A DNA stretch of 60,654 bases, from positions 1 to 60,654 of the forward strand of contig NZ_JAKGSG010000012.1 in NCBI RefSeq assembly GCF_021568775.1, in the 5' to 3' direction. Shown one piece after another: positions 1-7,978 of the stretch. Under the pieces are notes generated by a model that worked only from the letters and a program-made list of their open reading frames with translations, did no database searches and was not told the DNA's origin. A program made the position numbers and the translations under genes. Origin of the DNA: Antribacter soli. GTDB taxonomy: Bacteria; Actinomycetota; Actinomycetes; Actinomycetales; Cellulomonadaceae. Every line of letters starts with the position of its first letter. Positions within the stretch are counted from its first letter, which is position 1.

Positions 1-77
<77 letters not shown>

Positions 78-123
78 ACGACGACGCCGGGCGCGGGGCC
101 GCCGGGCGCGGGGCCGCCGGGCC

Positions 124-2148
124 TCAGGTCCGGGGGGCTCCGAAGTACCCGTCGACAGCGCCCTCCTCAGCGCGGATCACGTGCATGACCGCGTTGATGA
201 GGGCCAGGTGCGTGAACGCCTGCGGGAAGTTGCCGAGGTGCCGGCCGGTCTTCGGGTCGATCTCCTCGGCGTACAGGTTGAGCGGCGACGCGTACGACAG
301 CAGGCGCTCGCACAGCGCCCGCGCCCGGTCGAGCTCGCCGATCTCCACCAGCGCGGACACCAGCCAGAACGAGCAGATAGTGAACGTGCCCTCCTCGCCC
401 GAGAGGCCGTCGTCCGTCTCGTCGACGCGGTAACGCAGCACGAGGCCGTCGTCGGTGAGCTCGTCGGCGATCGCGAGGACCGTCGCGCGGACCCGCTCGT
501 CGTCGGGCGGCAGGAAGCGCAGCAGCGGCACGAGCAGGAGCGAAGCATCGAGCGCGGGGGCGCCATAGCGCTGGGTGAACACGCCGCGCTCGTCCAGGCC
601 CTTGGTGAGGATGTCCTTGTGGATCTCGTCCGCGAGCTTCTGCCACTGCTCGGCGTAGTCCGGCTCGTCGTACATGCGCGCCAGCTTGGCGCCGCGGTCC
701 ATCGCGACCCAGCACATGAGCTTGGACGACGTGAAGTGCTGCGGCTCGCCACGCACCTCCCAGATGCCCCGGTCCGGCTTGTGCCAGTGCTTCGCCGCCT
801 CGTCGACCTGCCGCTTCAGGATCGGCCACAGCGACTCGGGGAGCTGCTCGCGCGAGCGCGTGTGCAGATAGACGGAGTCGAGGACCGCGCCCCAGACGTC
901 GTGCTGGCGCTGGTTGTACGCCGCGTTGCCGACGCGGATCGGCTGCGCCCCCTCGTACCCCGACAGGTGGCCCAGCTCGAACTCCTCGAGCGTCTCCTCC
1001 CCGCCGACGCCGTACATGATCTGGAGCTCTTTGTTGTCGCGGCAGACGTCGTGGATGAACGAGAAGAAGTCGTTCGCCTCGCGGTCCAGGCCCAGCGTGT
1101 ACAGGCCCCACAGGGCGAACGTCGAGTCGCGGATCCAGGCGTACCGGTAGTCCCAGTTGCGCTCGCCGCCGGGCGTCTCCGGCAGTGACGTCGTCGCGGC
1201 CGCGATGAGCGCCCCGGTGGGGGAGTACGTCAGGCCCTTGAGCGTCAGAGCCGACCGCTGGAGGTACGACCGCCACGGGTGGTCGGGGAACTTGCCCTGC
1301 GTGATCCAGTCGCGCCAGTACTGCTCGGTGCGCCACATCGCCTCGGCGGCGTCGGCCCACGACGTCGGGGCGGGCAGCGAGCCCCACGACATCGCGACGA
1401 AGTGCGTGTCGCCCTCGGTCATCCGGGTCCGGGCCTGGGCGCGCCGGCCCTCGATGCCGAACCGGAGGCTGGACTCCAGGTGCAGGTCGGGGTTCACCCC
1501 GCCGCAGCGGGCGACGACGGACGAGTAGCCGTCGCTCACGTACTGCCACTCCGCCTCGCCGCGCGCGTAGTCGGGCATGGGCTCGCACGTGACCTCGAGG
1601 TCGACCGTGCCGCTCACGCACTTCACGGTGCGCACCAGGATGTGCTCGGCGTCGTCGTCCGTGGGGGTGCGACGGTGCGTGTTCGACCGGGTGTCGACCT
1701 CGTGCCACGGGCCCATGGCCATCGCGTCGCGGACGACGAGCCAGCCAGTGCCCGTCTGCCACGTCGTCTCGAGGATGAGGGTGCCCGGCAGGTAGCGGCG
1801 GGCCACGGGGACGCGCACGCCGTACGGACCGATGCGGAACGCGCCCGCCCCGCGGTCGAGGATCGCGCTGAAGATGCTGGGGGAGTCGGGACGGGGCACG
1901 CACATCCACTCGACGGCGCCGCTGGGCGCGATGAGGGCGTTCGCCTCGCAGTCGGAGAGGAACGCGTAGTCCGCGATGCTGGGGAACGGGGTGCGCCCGT
2001 CGAACGCCCGGGGGGACGGTCCGTCGCTCGAGGTATGGCCGCGCACTGGGCGCGCTTCCAAGCCGGCGGTGCGGGCGGGTGCGGGTCCCGCGGGACCGGG
2101 CGCGACGTACGTCACGTCCGGCGCCTCGATCGATTCGGGCGGCGTCAT
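124..2148 (-). CDS. Glycoside hydrolase family 15 protein (trehalase / glucoamylase-like)
   Basis: Predicted 674-aa cytosolic (alpha/alpha)6-barrel hydrolase; no signal peptide. The N-terminal domain carries the typical GH15 opening (IADYAFLSDCEANALIAPSG, about residues 60-80), and the catalytic barrel shows the RNWDYRYAWIRDS block and a late EEGTF block where GH15 enzymes keep catalytic glutamates. Actinobacterial relatives of this length act on trehalose or on short alpha-glucans; the sequence alone does not decide. I chose ATG 2148; a TTG at 2184 in frame is possible but has an AAGGGG too close to it. A perfect LacI-type palindrome lies 44-57 bp upstream of the start, so sugar-dependent repression is likely. 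The upstream gene on the same strand, an AI-2E-family permease, ends inside that palindrome. Confidence 0.88.
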   Translation of the reverse strand: MTPPESIEAPDVTYVAPGPAGPAPARTAGLEARPVRGHTSSDGPSPRAFDGRTPFPSIADYAFLSDCEANALIAPSGAVEWMCVPRPDSPSIFSAILDRGAGAFRIGPYGVRVPVARRYLPGTLILETTWQTGTGWLVVRDAMAMGPWHEVDTRSNTHRRTPTDDDAEHILVRTVKCVSGTVDLEVTCEPMPDYARGEAEWQYVSDGYSSVVARCGGVNPDLHLESSLRFGIEGRRAQARTRMTEGDTHFVAMSWGSLPAPTSWADAAEAMWRTEQYWRDWITQGKFPDHPWRSYLQRSALTLKGLTYSPTGALIAAATTSLPETPGGERNWDYRYAWIRDSTFALWGLYTLGLDREANDFFSFIHDVCRDNKELQIMYGVGGEETLEEFELGHLSGYEGAQPIRVGNAAYNQRQHDVWGAVLDSVYLHTRSREQLPESLWPILKRQVDEAAKHWHKPDRGIWEVRGEPQHFTSSKLMCWVAMDRGAKLARMYDEPDYAEQWQKLADEIHKDILTKGLDERGVFTQRYGAPALDASLLLVPLLRFLPPDDERVRATVLAIADELTDDGLVLRYRVDETDDGLSGEEGTFTICSFWLVSALVEIGELDRARALCERLLSYASPLNLYAEEIDPKTGRHLGNFPQAFTHLALINAVMHVIRAEEGAVDGYFGAPRT

Positions 2149-2191
2149 GGACCAAGGGTTGCCCACCGGGGGCTCGCAATGCAATTCCCCT

Positions 2192-2205
2192 TGTGAGCGC
2201 TCACA
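2192..2205. promoter_or_regulatory. Perfect LacI-family operator palindrome upstream of the GH15 gene
   Basis: TGTGAGCGCTCACA is a perfect 14-bp dyad with the central CG step typical of LacI/GalR-family sites; its core equals that of the synthetic symmetric lac operator. It sits 44-57 bp upstream of the chosen GH15 start, and the stop codon of the AI-2E permease gene (2201-2203) lies within it. The cognate repressor is unknown; the only LacI protein in the window is encoded at 55959-56969. Confidence 0.7.
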
Positions 2206-3466
2206 CGGTGCCGGTGCCGCCCTCCTCGCCGACGGGGGCCGGCGTCTCGCCGACGGGGGCCGGCGTCTCGCCGGTGCCGGCGGGCGTCTCGCCGACGCCG
2301 GTGGCGGCTTCGCCCGGATCGTGGAACATGTGCGACTCGATGAGCGTGTGCCGCTGGAAATACGTGCTCGCGACGGCCTGGATGGTGGCTGCGACGGGCA
2401 GGGACAGGAACGCGCCGAGCGCGCCGAACACCGCCCCGAACCCGAGCACCACCAGGAAGCTCACCGCGGGGTTCATCTGGAGCGCGCGTGCCGACACCAG
2501 CGGCGAGAAGTACAGGTTCTCGACCTGCTGGTACCCGATGATGAAGGCGAGGACGCCGAGGGCCTGCGGCAGGCCCTGGGACGTCAGCGCGACGACGACC
2601 GGCAGGGCGCCGCCGAGGTACGTGCCGATCGTCGGGACGAACTGCGAGACGACGCCCACGAAGACCGCGAGCGGCAGGGCGTACGGCGTCTGCAGGATCG
2701 CCAGGAAGACGAACGTGAAGACGCTCGAGAGTGCCGCGAGGACGATGCGGGAGGTGATGAAGTCGGAGACCTTCGCCTGGGTGATCTCCCACAGCCGGAG
2801 CATCTCCTCCTGGCGCGCGGGCGTGAGCCACGCGCACACCGCAGCGCGGAACCGCGGGCCCGCCGCGAGCAGGTAGTACGAGACGAGCAGGATGGTCAGC
2901 GCCGCGAAGAGGCCACCGAGGATCGTGGTGCCGACCAGCAGCGCCCCGGACGCGACATCCTCGCCGAACTGGCTCATCGCCTGGCGCACCAGGTCGGCGG
3001 CCTCCGGGATGACGACGTCGAACCGTTCGGCGGCGAAGTCCTGGAGGGTCTCGTAGAGGTCCGGAATCGTCTGCACCAGCTGGACGAGCTGCTGGACGAA
3101 GAGATTGCCGAAGAGCGCCATCACCACGGCCAGCAGGACGAGCGAGCCAAGGAGCGCGACGGCGGCAGCCGCGCCGCGGCGCCACCCGTGGCGCACGAGC
3201 CAGATCACGATGGGCTCGAGCGCGAGGGCGACGAAGAACGCGATGAGGACGTTGACGAGGAGACCCTGCAGGGCGCCCAGCGCGTACCAGACGAAGATCG
3301 CCAGGAAGACGGCCAGCACGCCCATGAAGAGCGCACGCGGCAGCCACCGGGGCGGGCGTGTCGAGTCGTGCCGCCCGGGGGGCGCATCGATGTGGGGCAC
3401 GGCCGGCCGCGGGCCGGCGGCAGGAGCAGCGCCCCGGCCCCTCCGCGGCGACGTCGGCGAGGTCAT
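2201..3466 (-). CDS. AI-2E family transporter (PerM-like), copy 1
   Basis: Predicted 421-aa polytopic membrane protein of the AI-2E/PerM family (Pfam AI-2E_transport). Hydrophobic segments start at about residue 45 (ALFMGVLAVFLAIFVWYALG), and the second half holds the family's PYALPLAVFVGVVSQFVPTI and ILLLVSYYLL-type helices. Members export small solutes or act as Na+/H+ antiporters; few are really AI-2 exporters, so substrate is open. The C-terminus carries four GETPA-type repeats (residues about 395-415), visible as a short tandem DNA repeat at 2227-2300. Start ATG 3466 is the first methionine before the membrane region; its AGGA lies close to it. A second, 441-aa family member is encoded at 21943-23268. 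Confidence 0.85.
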   Translation of the reverse strand: MTSPTSPRRGRGAAPAAGPRPAVPHIDAPPGRHDSTRPPRWLPRALFMGVLAVFLAIFVWYALGALQGLLVNVLIAFFVALALEPIVIWLVRHGWRRGAAAAVALLGSLVLLAVVMALFGNLFVQQLVQLVQTIPDLYETLQDFAAERFDVVIPEAADLVRQAMSQFGEDVASGALLVGTTILGGLFAALTILLVSYYLLAAGPRFRAAVCAWLTPARQEEMLRLWEITQAKVSDFITSRIVLAALSSVFTFVFLAILQTPYALPLAVFVGVVSQFVPTIGTYLGGALPVVVALTSQGLPQALGVLAFIIGYQQVENLYFSPLVSARALQMNPAVSFLVVLGFGAVFGALGAFLSLPVAATIQAVASTYFQRHTLIESHMFHDPGEAATGVGETPAGTGETPAPVGETPAPVGEEGGTGTV

Positions 3467-3531
3467 GTCCTGAACGTAGTGCGGTCCACGGGCTCTCGCC
3501 CGAAGGTGCTCGGGCACGTCTCGCACGATCG

Positions 3532-3559
3532 TGTCGATCTGGCGGTGCGCCGTTCGACC
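3532..3559 (+). promoter_or_regulatory. Candidate ECF42 sigma promoter upstream of first YCII gene
   Basis: TGTCGA (3532-3537), a 16-bp spacer, then TCGACC (3554-3559), about 50 bp before the YCII start. The second YCII-sigma module has TGTCGT, also 16 bp, then TCGTCG at the same place. As I recall the literature, ECF42 promoters read TGTCGA at -35 and CGA/TC at -10, which fits. Autoregulation of the module is therefore inferred. Confidence 0.6.
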
Positions 3560-3607
3560 TACCAGTGAGAGGGTCGAGACGGACCTGACCGAACAAGGAG
3601 AACCGAG

Positions 3608-4036
3608 ATGTCGAAGTACATGCTGATCATGCGTCAGACGGACGAGACGAACGCCGCGTTCGAGAGCTCGGGCGTGAGCTTCGAGGAGGTCATCGCGATG
3701 ATGGGCCGGTTCAACCAGTCCATGATCGACGCGGGCGTCCTGCTCCAGGCCGAGGGTCTGGACGACGCGAAGAACGGGGTCGTGGTCGACTACTCCACCG
3801 AGACGCCCACGGTCACCGACGGACCCTACGGCGAGACCAAGGAGCTGTTCGGCGGCTTCTGGGTCCTTGACGTGCCCACCATCGAGGACGCCGTCGAGTG
3901 GGCCAAGCGCGCCCCTCTCGCCGGCCCGGGCATGAAGGCGGAGATCCGCCGCATCCCGTCCATCGACGAGTTCCCGCAGGACAACGAGTGGATCCGCAAG
4001 GAGCGGGAGTGGCGCGAGACCACCGGCCAGCTGTGA
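3608..4036 (+). CDS. YCII-related (DGPF) domain protein
   Basis: 142-aa soluble protein with a single YCII/DGPF domain: KYMLIMR strand at the start, then VTDGPYGETKELFGGFWVLD around residues 75-95, the DGP motif that names the family. Function of such proteins is unknown; they are typical partners of ECF42 sigma factors. AAGGAG (3596-3601) lies 6 bp ahead of the ATG. The stop overlaps the GTG start of the sigma gene (GTGA), so the two are translationally coupled. A candidate ECF42 promoter is at 3532-3559. It is longer than the two YCII proteins at 24.7-25.4 kb because of a C-terminal extension ending in a charged WRE helix. Confidence 0.88.
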   Translation: MSKYMLIMRQTDETNAAFESSGVSFEEVIAMMGRFNQSMIDAGVLLQAEGLDDAKNGVVVDYSTETPTVTDGPYGETKELFGGFWVLDVPTIEDAVEWAKRAPLAGPGMKAEIRRIPSIDEFPQDNEWIRKEREWRETTGQL

Positions 4037-5355
4037 GCGACCAGGCGCAGCGCGCCGTCGAGGCCGTGTGGCGGATCGAGTCCGCACGGGTCGTCGGCGC
4101 GCTCGCCCGCTACACCGGCGACCTCGCGCTCGCCGAGGACGTCGCGCAGGAGGCGCTCGCGGAGGCCCTCGTCGCGTGGCGGGACCAGGTGCCGGCCAAC
4201 CCGGTCGGCTGGTTGCTCACGACGGCCCGGCGCCGGGCGATCGACACGTTCCGGCGCCGGTCCGCCCTGGACGAGCGGTACGTCGCCCTCGCCCACGGCC
4301 TCGCGGAAGGCGAGGCGACGTCCGGAGGCGACGCTCCGCCGTCGGGCAGCGACGTGCTGTGGGACCCGGACGCCATCGGCGACGACGTGCTCGCCCTCAT
4401 GTTCACCGCCTGCCACCCGGCACTGTCGCGGGAGGCCCAGATCGCGCTGACGCTGCGCGTGGTCGGCGGCCTGACGAGCGAGGAGATCGCGCGGGCGTTC
4501 CTCGTGCCGGTGCCCACGGTGCAGGCGCGCATCACGCGCGCCAAGAAGACGCTCGCGGTCGCGCGGGCCGGGTTCGGCGTGCCGGACGCGGCCGAGCGGC
4601 CGGAGCGGCTGGCGGCGGTGCGGCACGTGGTCTACGTGATCTTCACGGAGGGGTCGAGTGCGACGTCGGGCGACGACTGGATCCGGCACGACCTGGCCCG
4701 TGAGGCGGTGCGTTTGGCCCGCGTGCTCACCCGGCTGGTGCCGGATCTGTATACGAGCCTCCCGCGAGGGTCCGGGCCGTCGAACGCCGGCGGAAGCCAC
4801 GAGATCGCAGAGACGTACGGCCTGCTCGCCCTGCTGGAGCTGACGGCGGCGCGGTTCCCCGCCCGCGTGGACGAGGCCGGGCGGCCCGTGCTGCTCGAGC
4901 ACCAGGACCGACGGCGGTGGGACCGGCAGGCCATCCGACGCGGCAGGGCGGCGCTCGCGCGGGCTGTGGCGGACGGCCGCGGGCTGGGGGCGTACGGGCT
5001 GCAGGCGGCGATCGCGGAGCAGCACGCGGTGGCGGCGTCGGTGGCGGAGACCGACTGGGATCGGATCGTGCTGCTGTACGAGGCGCTCGGGCGGCTGGCG
5101 CCCTCGCCGGTGGTGGAGCTCAACAAGGCGGTGGCTGTCGCGATGGCGTTCGGCCCGGCGGCCGGGCTGGCCCTCGTGGACCGGATCGACGGGCTCCCGG
5201 CGGCGTACCACCCGCTGCCCGTGGTGCGGGGTGAGCTCCTTGCCCGGCTCGGGCGGACCGCGGAGGCGCGGGCGGCGTTCCTCGAGGCGGCTCGCCTGTG
5301 CGGAAACGCGGCGGAGCGGGCGGTGCTGGAAGGCAAGGCTGCGGGTCTCGCCTGA
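4033..5355 (+). CDS. ECF42-type RNA polymerase sigma factor (with DUF6596), copy 1
   Basis: Predicted 440-aa sigma factor. Region 2 is at about residues 10-80 (WRIESARVVGALARYTGDL, then LLTTARRRAIDTFRRR), region 4 at about 120-175 (EAQIALTLRVVGGLTSEEIA, AFLVPVPTVQARITRAK). The remaining 260 residues are the TPR-like C-terminal extension that defines ECF42 (DUF6596 near VIFTEG, then helical repeats with YHPLPVVRGELLARLGR). There is no anti-sigma gene nearby, as usual for this group; the extension is thought to control activity. GTG 4033 overlaps the YCII stop. The neighbouring YCII gene is the likely main target. A full second module lies at 24.6-26.9 kb. Confidence 0.9.
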   Translation: MSDQAQRAVEAVWRIESARVVGALARYTGDLALAEDVAQEALAEALVAWRDQVPANPVGWLLTTARRRAIDTFRRRSALDERYVALAHGLAEGEATSGGDAPPSGSDVLWDPDAIGDDVLALMFTACHPALSREAQIALTLRVVGGLTSEEIARAFLVPVPTVQARITRAKKTLAVARAGFGVPDAAERPERLAAVRHVVYVIFTEGSSATSGDDWIRHDLAREAVRLARVLTRLVPDLYTSLPRGSGPSNAGGSHEIAETYGLLALLELTAARFPARVDEAGRPVLLEHQDRRRWDRQAIRRGRAALARAVADGRGLGAYGLQAAIAEQHAVAASVAETDWDRIVLLYEALGRLAPSPVVELNKAVAVAMAFGPAAGLALVDRIDGLPAAYHPLPVVRGELLARLGRTAEARAAFLEAARLCGNAAERAVLEGKAAGLA

Positions 5356-5391
5356 TCCGGAACGTGCCGTTCGGCGTGGGGGCCGGGGGAG

Positions 5392-5446
5392 GCCGGGATG
5401 TCGTGGCGCCAGGCGACCATCCGGCCTGGTGCCACGACATCCCGGC
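5392..5446. terminator. Bidirectional hairpin with CCATCC loop (repeat family 1, copy A)
   Basis: Arms 5392-5414 and 5424-5446 pair over 23 bp with one G-T type mismatch; the 9-nt loop is GACCATCCG. It separates the convergent sigma and FKBP genes, so it can terminate both. The loop and its closing pairs recur at 7939-7953 and 55825-55883, which is unusual for terminators. Confidence 0.75.
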
Positions 5447-5490
5447 GGGGGTCCCGCTCAGCGGGTCCCTACGTCGGCGTCAGCGTGACG

Positions 5491-5892
5491 TCACTCGACG
5501 CCCTGGATCTCCACGACGAAGACCAGGGTGTCGCCGCCGCCGATGCCGGCCTGCGGCACGCCGCGCGAGCCGTAGCCGTGCTCCGGCGGGATGGACAGGA
5601 GCACGCGGGAGCCCACGTTCTGGCCAACGAGGCCCTTGTCCCAGCCGCCGATCACGGCGCCGATGCCGATCGGGAAGTCGATCGTGGCGCCGCGGTCGTA
5701 CGAGTTGTCGAAGACGTGCCCGCCCCAGGTCTGCCCCAGGTAGTGCACGACGATGGTGCGGCCCGCCTCGACGACCGGGCCGCTGCCCTCCTCGAGAACC
5801 TGCACCTGCAGGCCGGCGGGCGCGCTGCCCTCGGGGAAGGACAGCTCGGGCTTGCCGGTCGGCAGCCAGGTCACGGAAGGAAGGGTGGTCAC
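5491..5892 (-). CDS. FKBP-type peptidyl-prolyl cis-trans isomerase
   Basis: Predicted 133-aa cytosolic one-domain FKBP that isomerises proline peptide bonds. Visible family blocks are VVHYLGQTWGGHVFDNSYD (about 49-67), IGGWDKGLVGQNVGSRVLLS (about 82-101) and PPEHGYGSRG, with the DTLVFVVEI closing strand. GTG 5892 is preferred: GAGAGGTGA precedes it at good spacing and this ribosome site contains the stop of the upstream LysR gene, suggesting coupling. A GTG at 5901 is the alternative. Confidence 0.88.
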   Translation of the reverse strand: MTTLPSVTWLPTGKPELSFPEGSAPAGLQVQVLEEGSGPVVEAGRTIVVHYLGQTWGGHVFDNSYDRGATIDFPIGIGAVIGGWDKGLVGQNVGSRVLLSIPPEHGYGSRGVPQAGIGGGDTLVFVVEIQGVE

Positions 5893-5897
5893 GAGGG

Positions 5898-6857
5898 TCA
5901 CCTCTCGGTCGGGATCAGAACGGGATCCAGCCTACGTGTCGTCGACATCGGTGGCGCGGGCGTGGACGCGGGCGTCGACGCCGCCGCGCGCAGTGCCTCA
6001 AGGGCCGCGCAGGCGGCCGGGGTGCCGGCGACCGCGTCCTGCACGATGGCATAGATGGACCGCACGGGCGTGGGGCGCACCACGGGCACGGAGACGGTGC
6101 CGGCCGGCAGGTGCGCGGCCCCGAGCTCGGGCAGGACGGTGAGCCCGATGCCCGCCTCGACGAACGCGATCGCCGTCGCGTAGTCGTGCGCCTCCACGTG
6201 GAACGGCGGGCTGAACCCGGCGGCTCGGCAGGCTTCGACGAGGTTGCGACGGCACCAGCCGCGCGCGAAGTCGTTGTCGATCCACCGGTCCTCCGCGAGG
6301 TCGGCGAGCTCGATCTCGGCGGCGCCTGCGAACCGGTGACCCTCCGGGAGGACCGCGACGTACGGGTCGTCGATCAGGTGGTGGGCGGTGAATCCCTGGC
6401 CAGGTTCGAACCCGGCCAGCGCGACGGCGACCTGCAGGTCCGCGCGCTCCTCGCGGGCGTCCGGGATGGTCTCGCGCAGCTCGAGGTCGAGGCGCACGCC
6501 CGGGAAGCGCGTTGTGATCTCGCGCACGACCCGCGGCAGCCACGCGGCGCCCACCGAAGCGAAGTAGGCGACGGACAGGCTGCCGGTGCGCCCGGCCCGC
6601 AGGTCCGCCACCAGCGACTCCGCCTCGCCGAGGCGCGCGAGCACCTCGTCCGCCTCGGCGGCCAGGGCGAGACCGACGGCGGTGGGCTGGATCCCGCGCC
6701 CGGCGCGGGCGAGCAGGGTCAGGCCGGTCTCGCGCTGCAGCGCCGTCACGTGCTGGCTGACGGCGGACGGCGTGTAGCCGAGGTTCGCCGCCGCGGCCTG
6801 GACGGAGCCGGAGGCGACGACGGACCGGAAGACGCGGAGGCGATGGACGTCGAGCAT
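5898..6857 (-). CDS. LysR family transcriptional regulator
   Basis: 319-aa regulator with an N-terminal winged helix (LDVHRLRVFRSVVASGSVQA, then YTPSAVSQHVTALQRETG as recognition helix, residues about 2-45) and a LysR substrate-binding domain (LSVAYFASVGAAWLPRVV onward). It diverges from an EamA-type exporter across 82 bp that contain an inverted repeat, the usual layout for a LysR protein controlling its neighbour. Start ATG 6857 begins right before the HTH; an in-frame ATG at 6887 would add ten residues. The downstream FKBP gene starts 5 bp after its stop. Confidence 0.88.
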   Translation of the reverse strand: MLDVHRLRVFRSVVASGSVQAAAANLGYTPSAVSQHVTALQRETGLTLLARAGRGIQPTAVGLALAAEADEVLARLGEAESLVADLRAGRTGSLSVAYFASVGAAWLPRVVREITTRFPGVRLDLELRETIPDAREERADLQVAVALAGFEPGQGFTAHHLIDDPYVAVLPEGHRFAGAAEIELADLAEDRWIDNDFARGWCRRNLVEACRAAGFSPPFHVEAHDYATAIAFVEAGIGLTVLPELGAAHLPAGTVSVPVVRPTPVRSIYAIVQDAVAGTPAACAALEALRAAASTPASTPAPPMSTTRRLDPVLIPTER

Positions 6858-6875
6858 GGCTGAACCGTACAGCCA
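6857..6875. promoter_or_regulatory. Dyad in LysR/EamA divergent promoter region
   Basis: TGGCTG (6857-6862) and CAGCCA (6870-6875) form a 6-bp inverted repeat with a 7-bp spacer, at the very start of the LysR gene and 64 bp ahead of the EamA gene. Position fits a LysR autoregulatory site, although the T-N11-A consensus is not exact. Confidence 0.35.
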
Positions 6876-6939
6876 GACTGAATCCATGTGAAGGAAGAAT
6901 CGCTGGTGCTAATGGATCGACCCGGGCGACGATCGGCTC

Positions 6940-7929
6940 ATGACGACGACCGAAGACCGCCAGACACAGACCCTCCCGCCGGGCGACGGTGGGGTCGTGA
7001 CGCAGACCTTCCCGGCGCTCTCCGACGAGGCCGAGCGTGGTGCACCGGCGCGAGCTCCGGCGTCGGGCGCCCTGCCGCTGCTGGCGGCCGCCGTGACCGT
7101 GGTGCTGTGGGCCAGCGCCTTCATCGGGATCCGCGTGTCGGGCCACGACTACTCGCCCGGAGCGCTCGCGCTGGGGCGGCTCTTGGCCGGCACCGCCGCG
7201 CTCACCGTCATGGCGGCCGTCACCGGCCGGCTGCAGGTGCCGCGCGGACGCCCGCTGCTGCTGGTCGTCGTGTGGGGCGTGGCGTGGTTCGGCGGCTACA
7301 ACGTCACCCTCAACGCGGCCGAGCAGCACCTCGACGCCGGGACCGCCGCGCTGCTGGTCAACACTGCCCCGATCCTCGTCGCCGTGCTCGCTGCGGCGTT
7401 CCTCGGCGAGGGCTTCCCGCGCCGCCTGCTGGTCGGGATGGCCGTGGCGTTCGCGGGCGTCGCGACGATCGCCATCACGACCTCGACCGGGCTGCACGAC
7501 GGCGTCGGCGTCACGCTGGGGCTGCTCTCCGCCGTGCTGTACGCCGCCGGGGTGATCATCCAGAAGAAGACGCTGCCGCACGTGGACGCGCTGACGATGA
7601 CGTGGCTGGGCTGCGTCGCCGGGACGATCGCCTGCCTGCCGTTCGCGCCGGCGCTCGTGCGGGAGGCCGCGGCGGCCCCCGTTGACGCCACCCTCGGCCT
7701 CGTCTACCTCGGCATCTTCCCGACGGCGATCGCGTTCTCGACGTGGGGCTGGGTGCTTGCCCGGACGTCGGCGGGGCGCCTGACTGCGTCCACCTACCTG
7801 GTGCCGCCGCTCGTCGTGGGGCTGTCGTGGGCGATGCTCGGCGAGGTGCCCGGGCCGGTCACGCTCGTGGGCGGGGCGCTGTCGCTGGCGGGCGTGCTGG
7901 TGGCGACGCTGCGGCGGCCTGCGCGGTGA
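6940..7929 (+). CDS. EamA (DMT) family transporter
   Basis: 329-aa inner-membrane drug/metabolite exporter with about ten helices in two EamA repeats: first repeat LLAAAVTVVLWASAFIGIRV at about 47-66, second repeat GVGVTLGLLSAVLYAAGVII at about 188-207, ending GGALSLAGVLVATLRRPAR. Substrate cannot be told; amino acids or purines are common. ATG 6940 has no clear ribosome site; GTG 6997 with GGTGGGG before it is a real alternative and would remove a 19-residue polar leader. Divergent LysR gene is the likely regulator. Confidence 0.88.
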   Translation: MTTTEDRQTQTLPPGDGGVVTQTFPALSDEAERGAPARAPASGALPLLAAAVTVVLWASAFIGIRVSGHDYSPGALALGRLLAGTAALTVMAAVTGRLQVPRGRPLLLVVVWGVAWFGGYNVTLNAAEQHLDAGTAALLVNTAPILVAVLAAAFLGEGFPRRLLVGMAVAFAGVATIAITTSTGLHDGVGVTLGLLSAVLYAAGVIIQKKTLPHVDALTMTWLGCVAGTIACLPFAPALVREAAAAPVDATLGLVYLGIFPTAIAFSTWGWVLARTSAGRLTASTYLVPPLVVGLSWAMLGEVPGPVTLVGGALSLAGVLVATLRRPAR

Positions 7930-7932
7930 CCG

Positions 7933-7963
7933 TCTTGCAGGCCCATCCAGCCTCGCGGCAAGA
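7933..7963. repeat. Small CCATCC-loop hairpin (repeat family 1, copy C)
   Basis: TCTTGC (7933-7938) pairs with GCAAGA (7958-7963); inside, AGGC-CCATCCA-GCCT (7939-7953) forms a tight hairpin identical to the right half of the element at 55868-55883. It lies between the convergent EamA and methyltransferase genes and probably helps terminate them. Confidence 0.5.
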
Positions 7964-7978
7964 ACATCCCCGTCGCGG

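Noticed and set aside
2227-2300. Short tandem repeat that might be a regulatory repeat or CRISPR-like array
   Set aside because: It codes the GETPA repeats at the C-terminus of the AI-2E protein; units are only about 24 bp without spacers.
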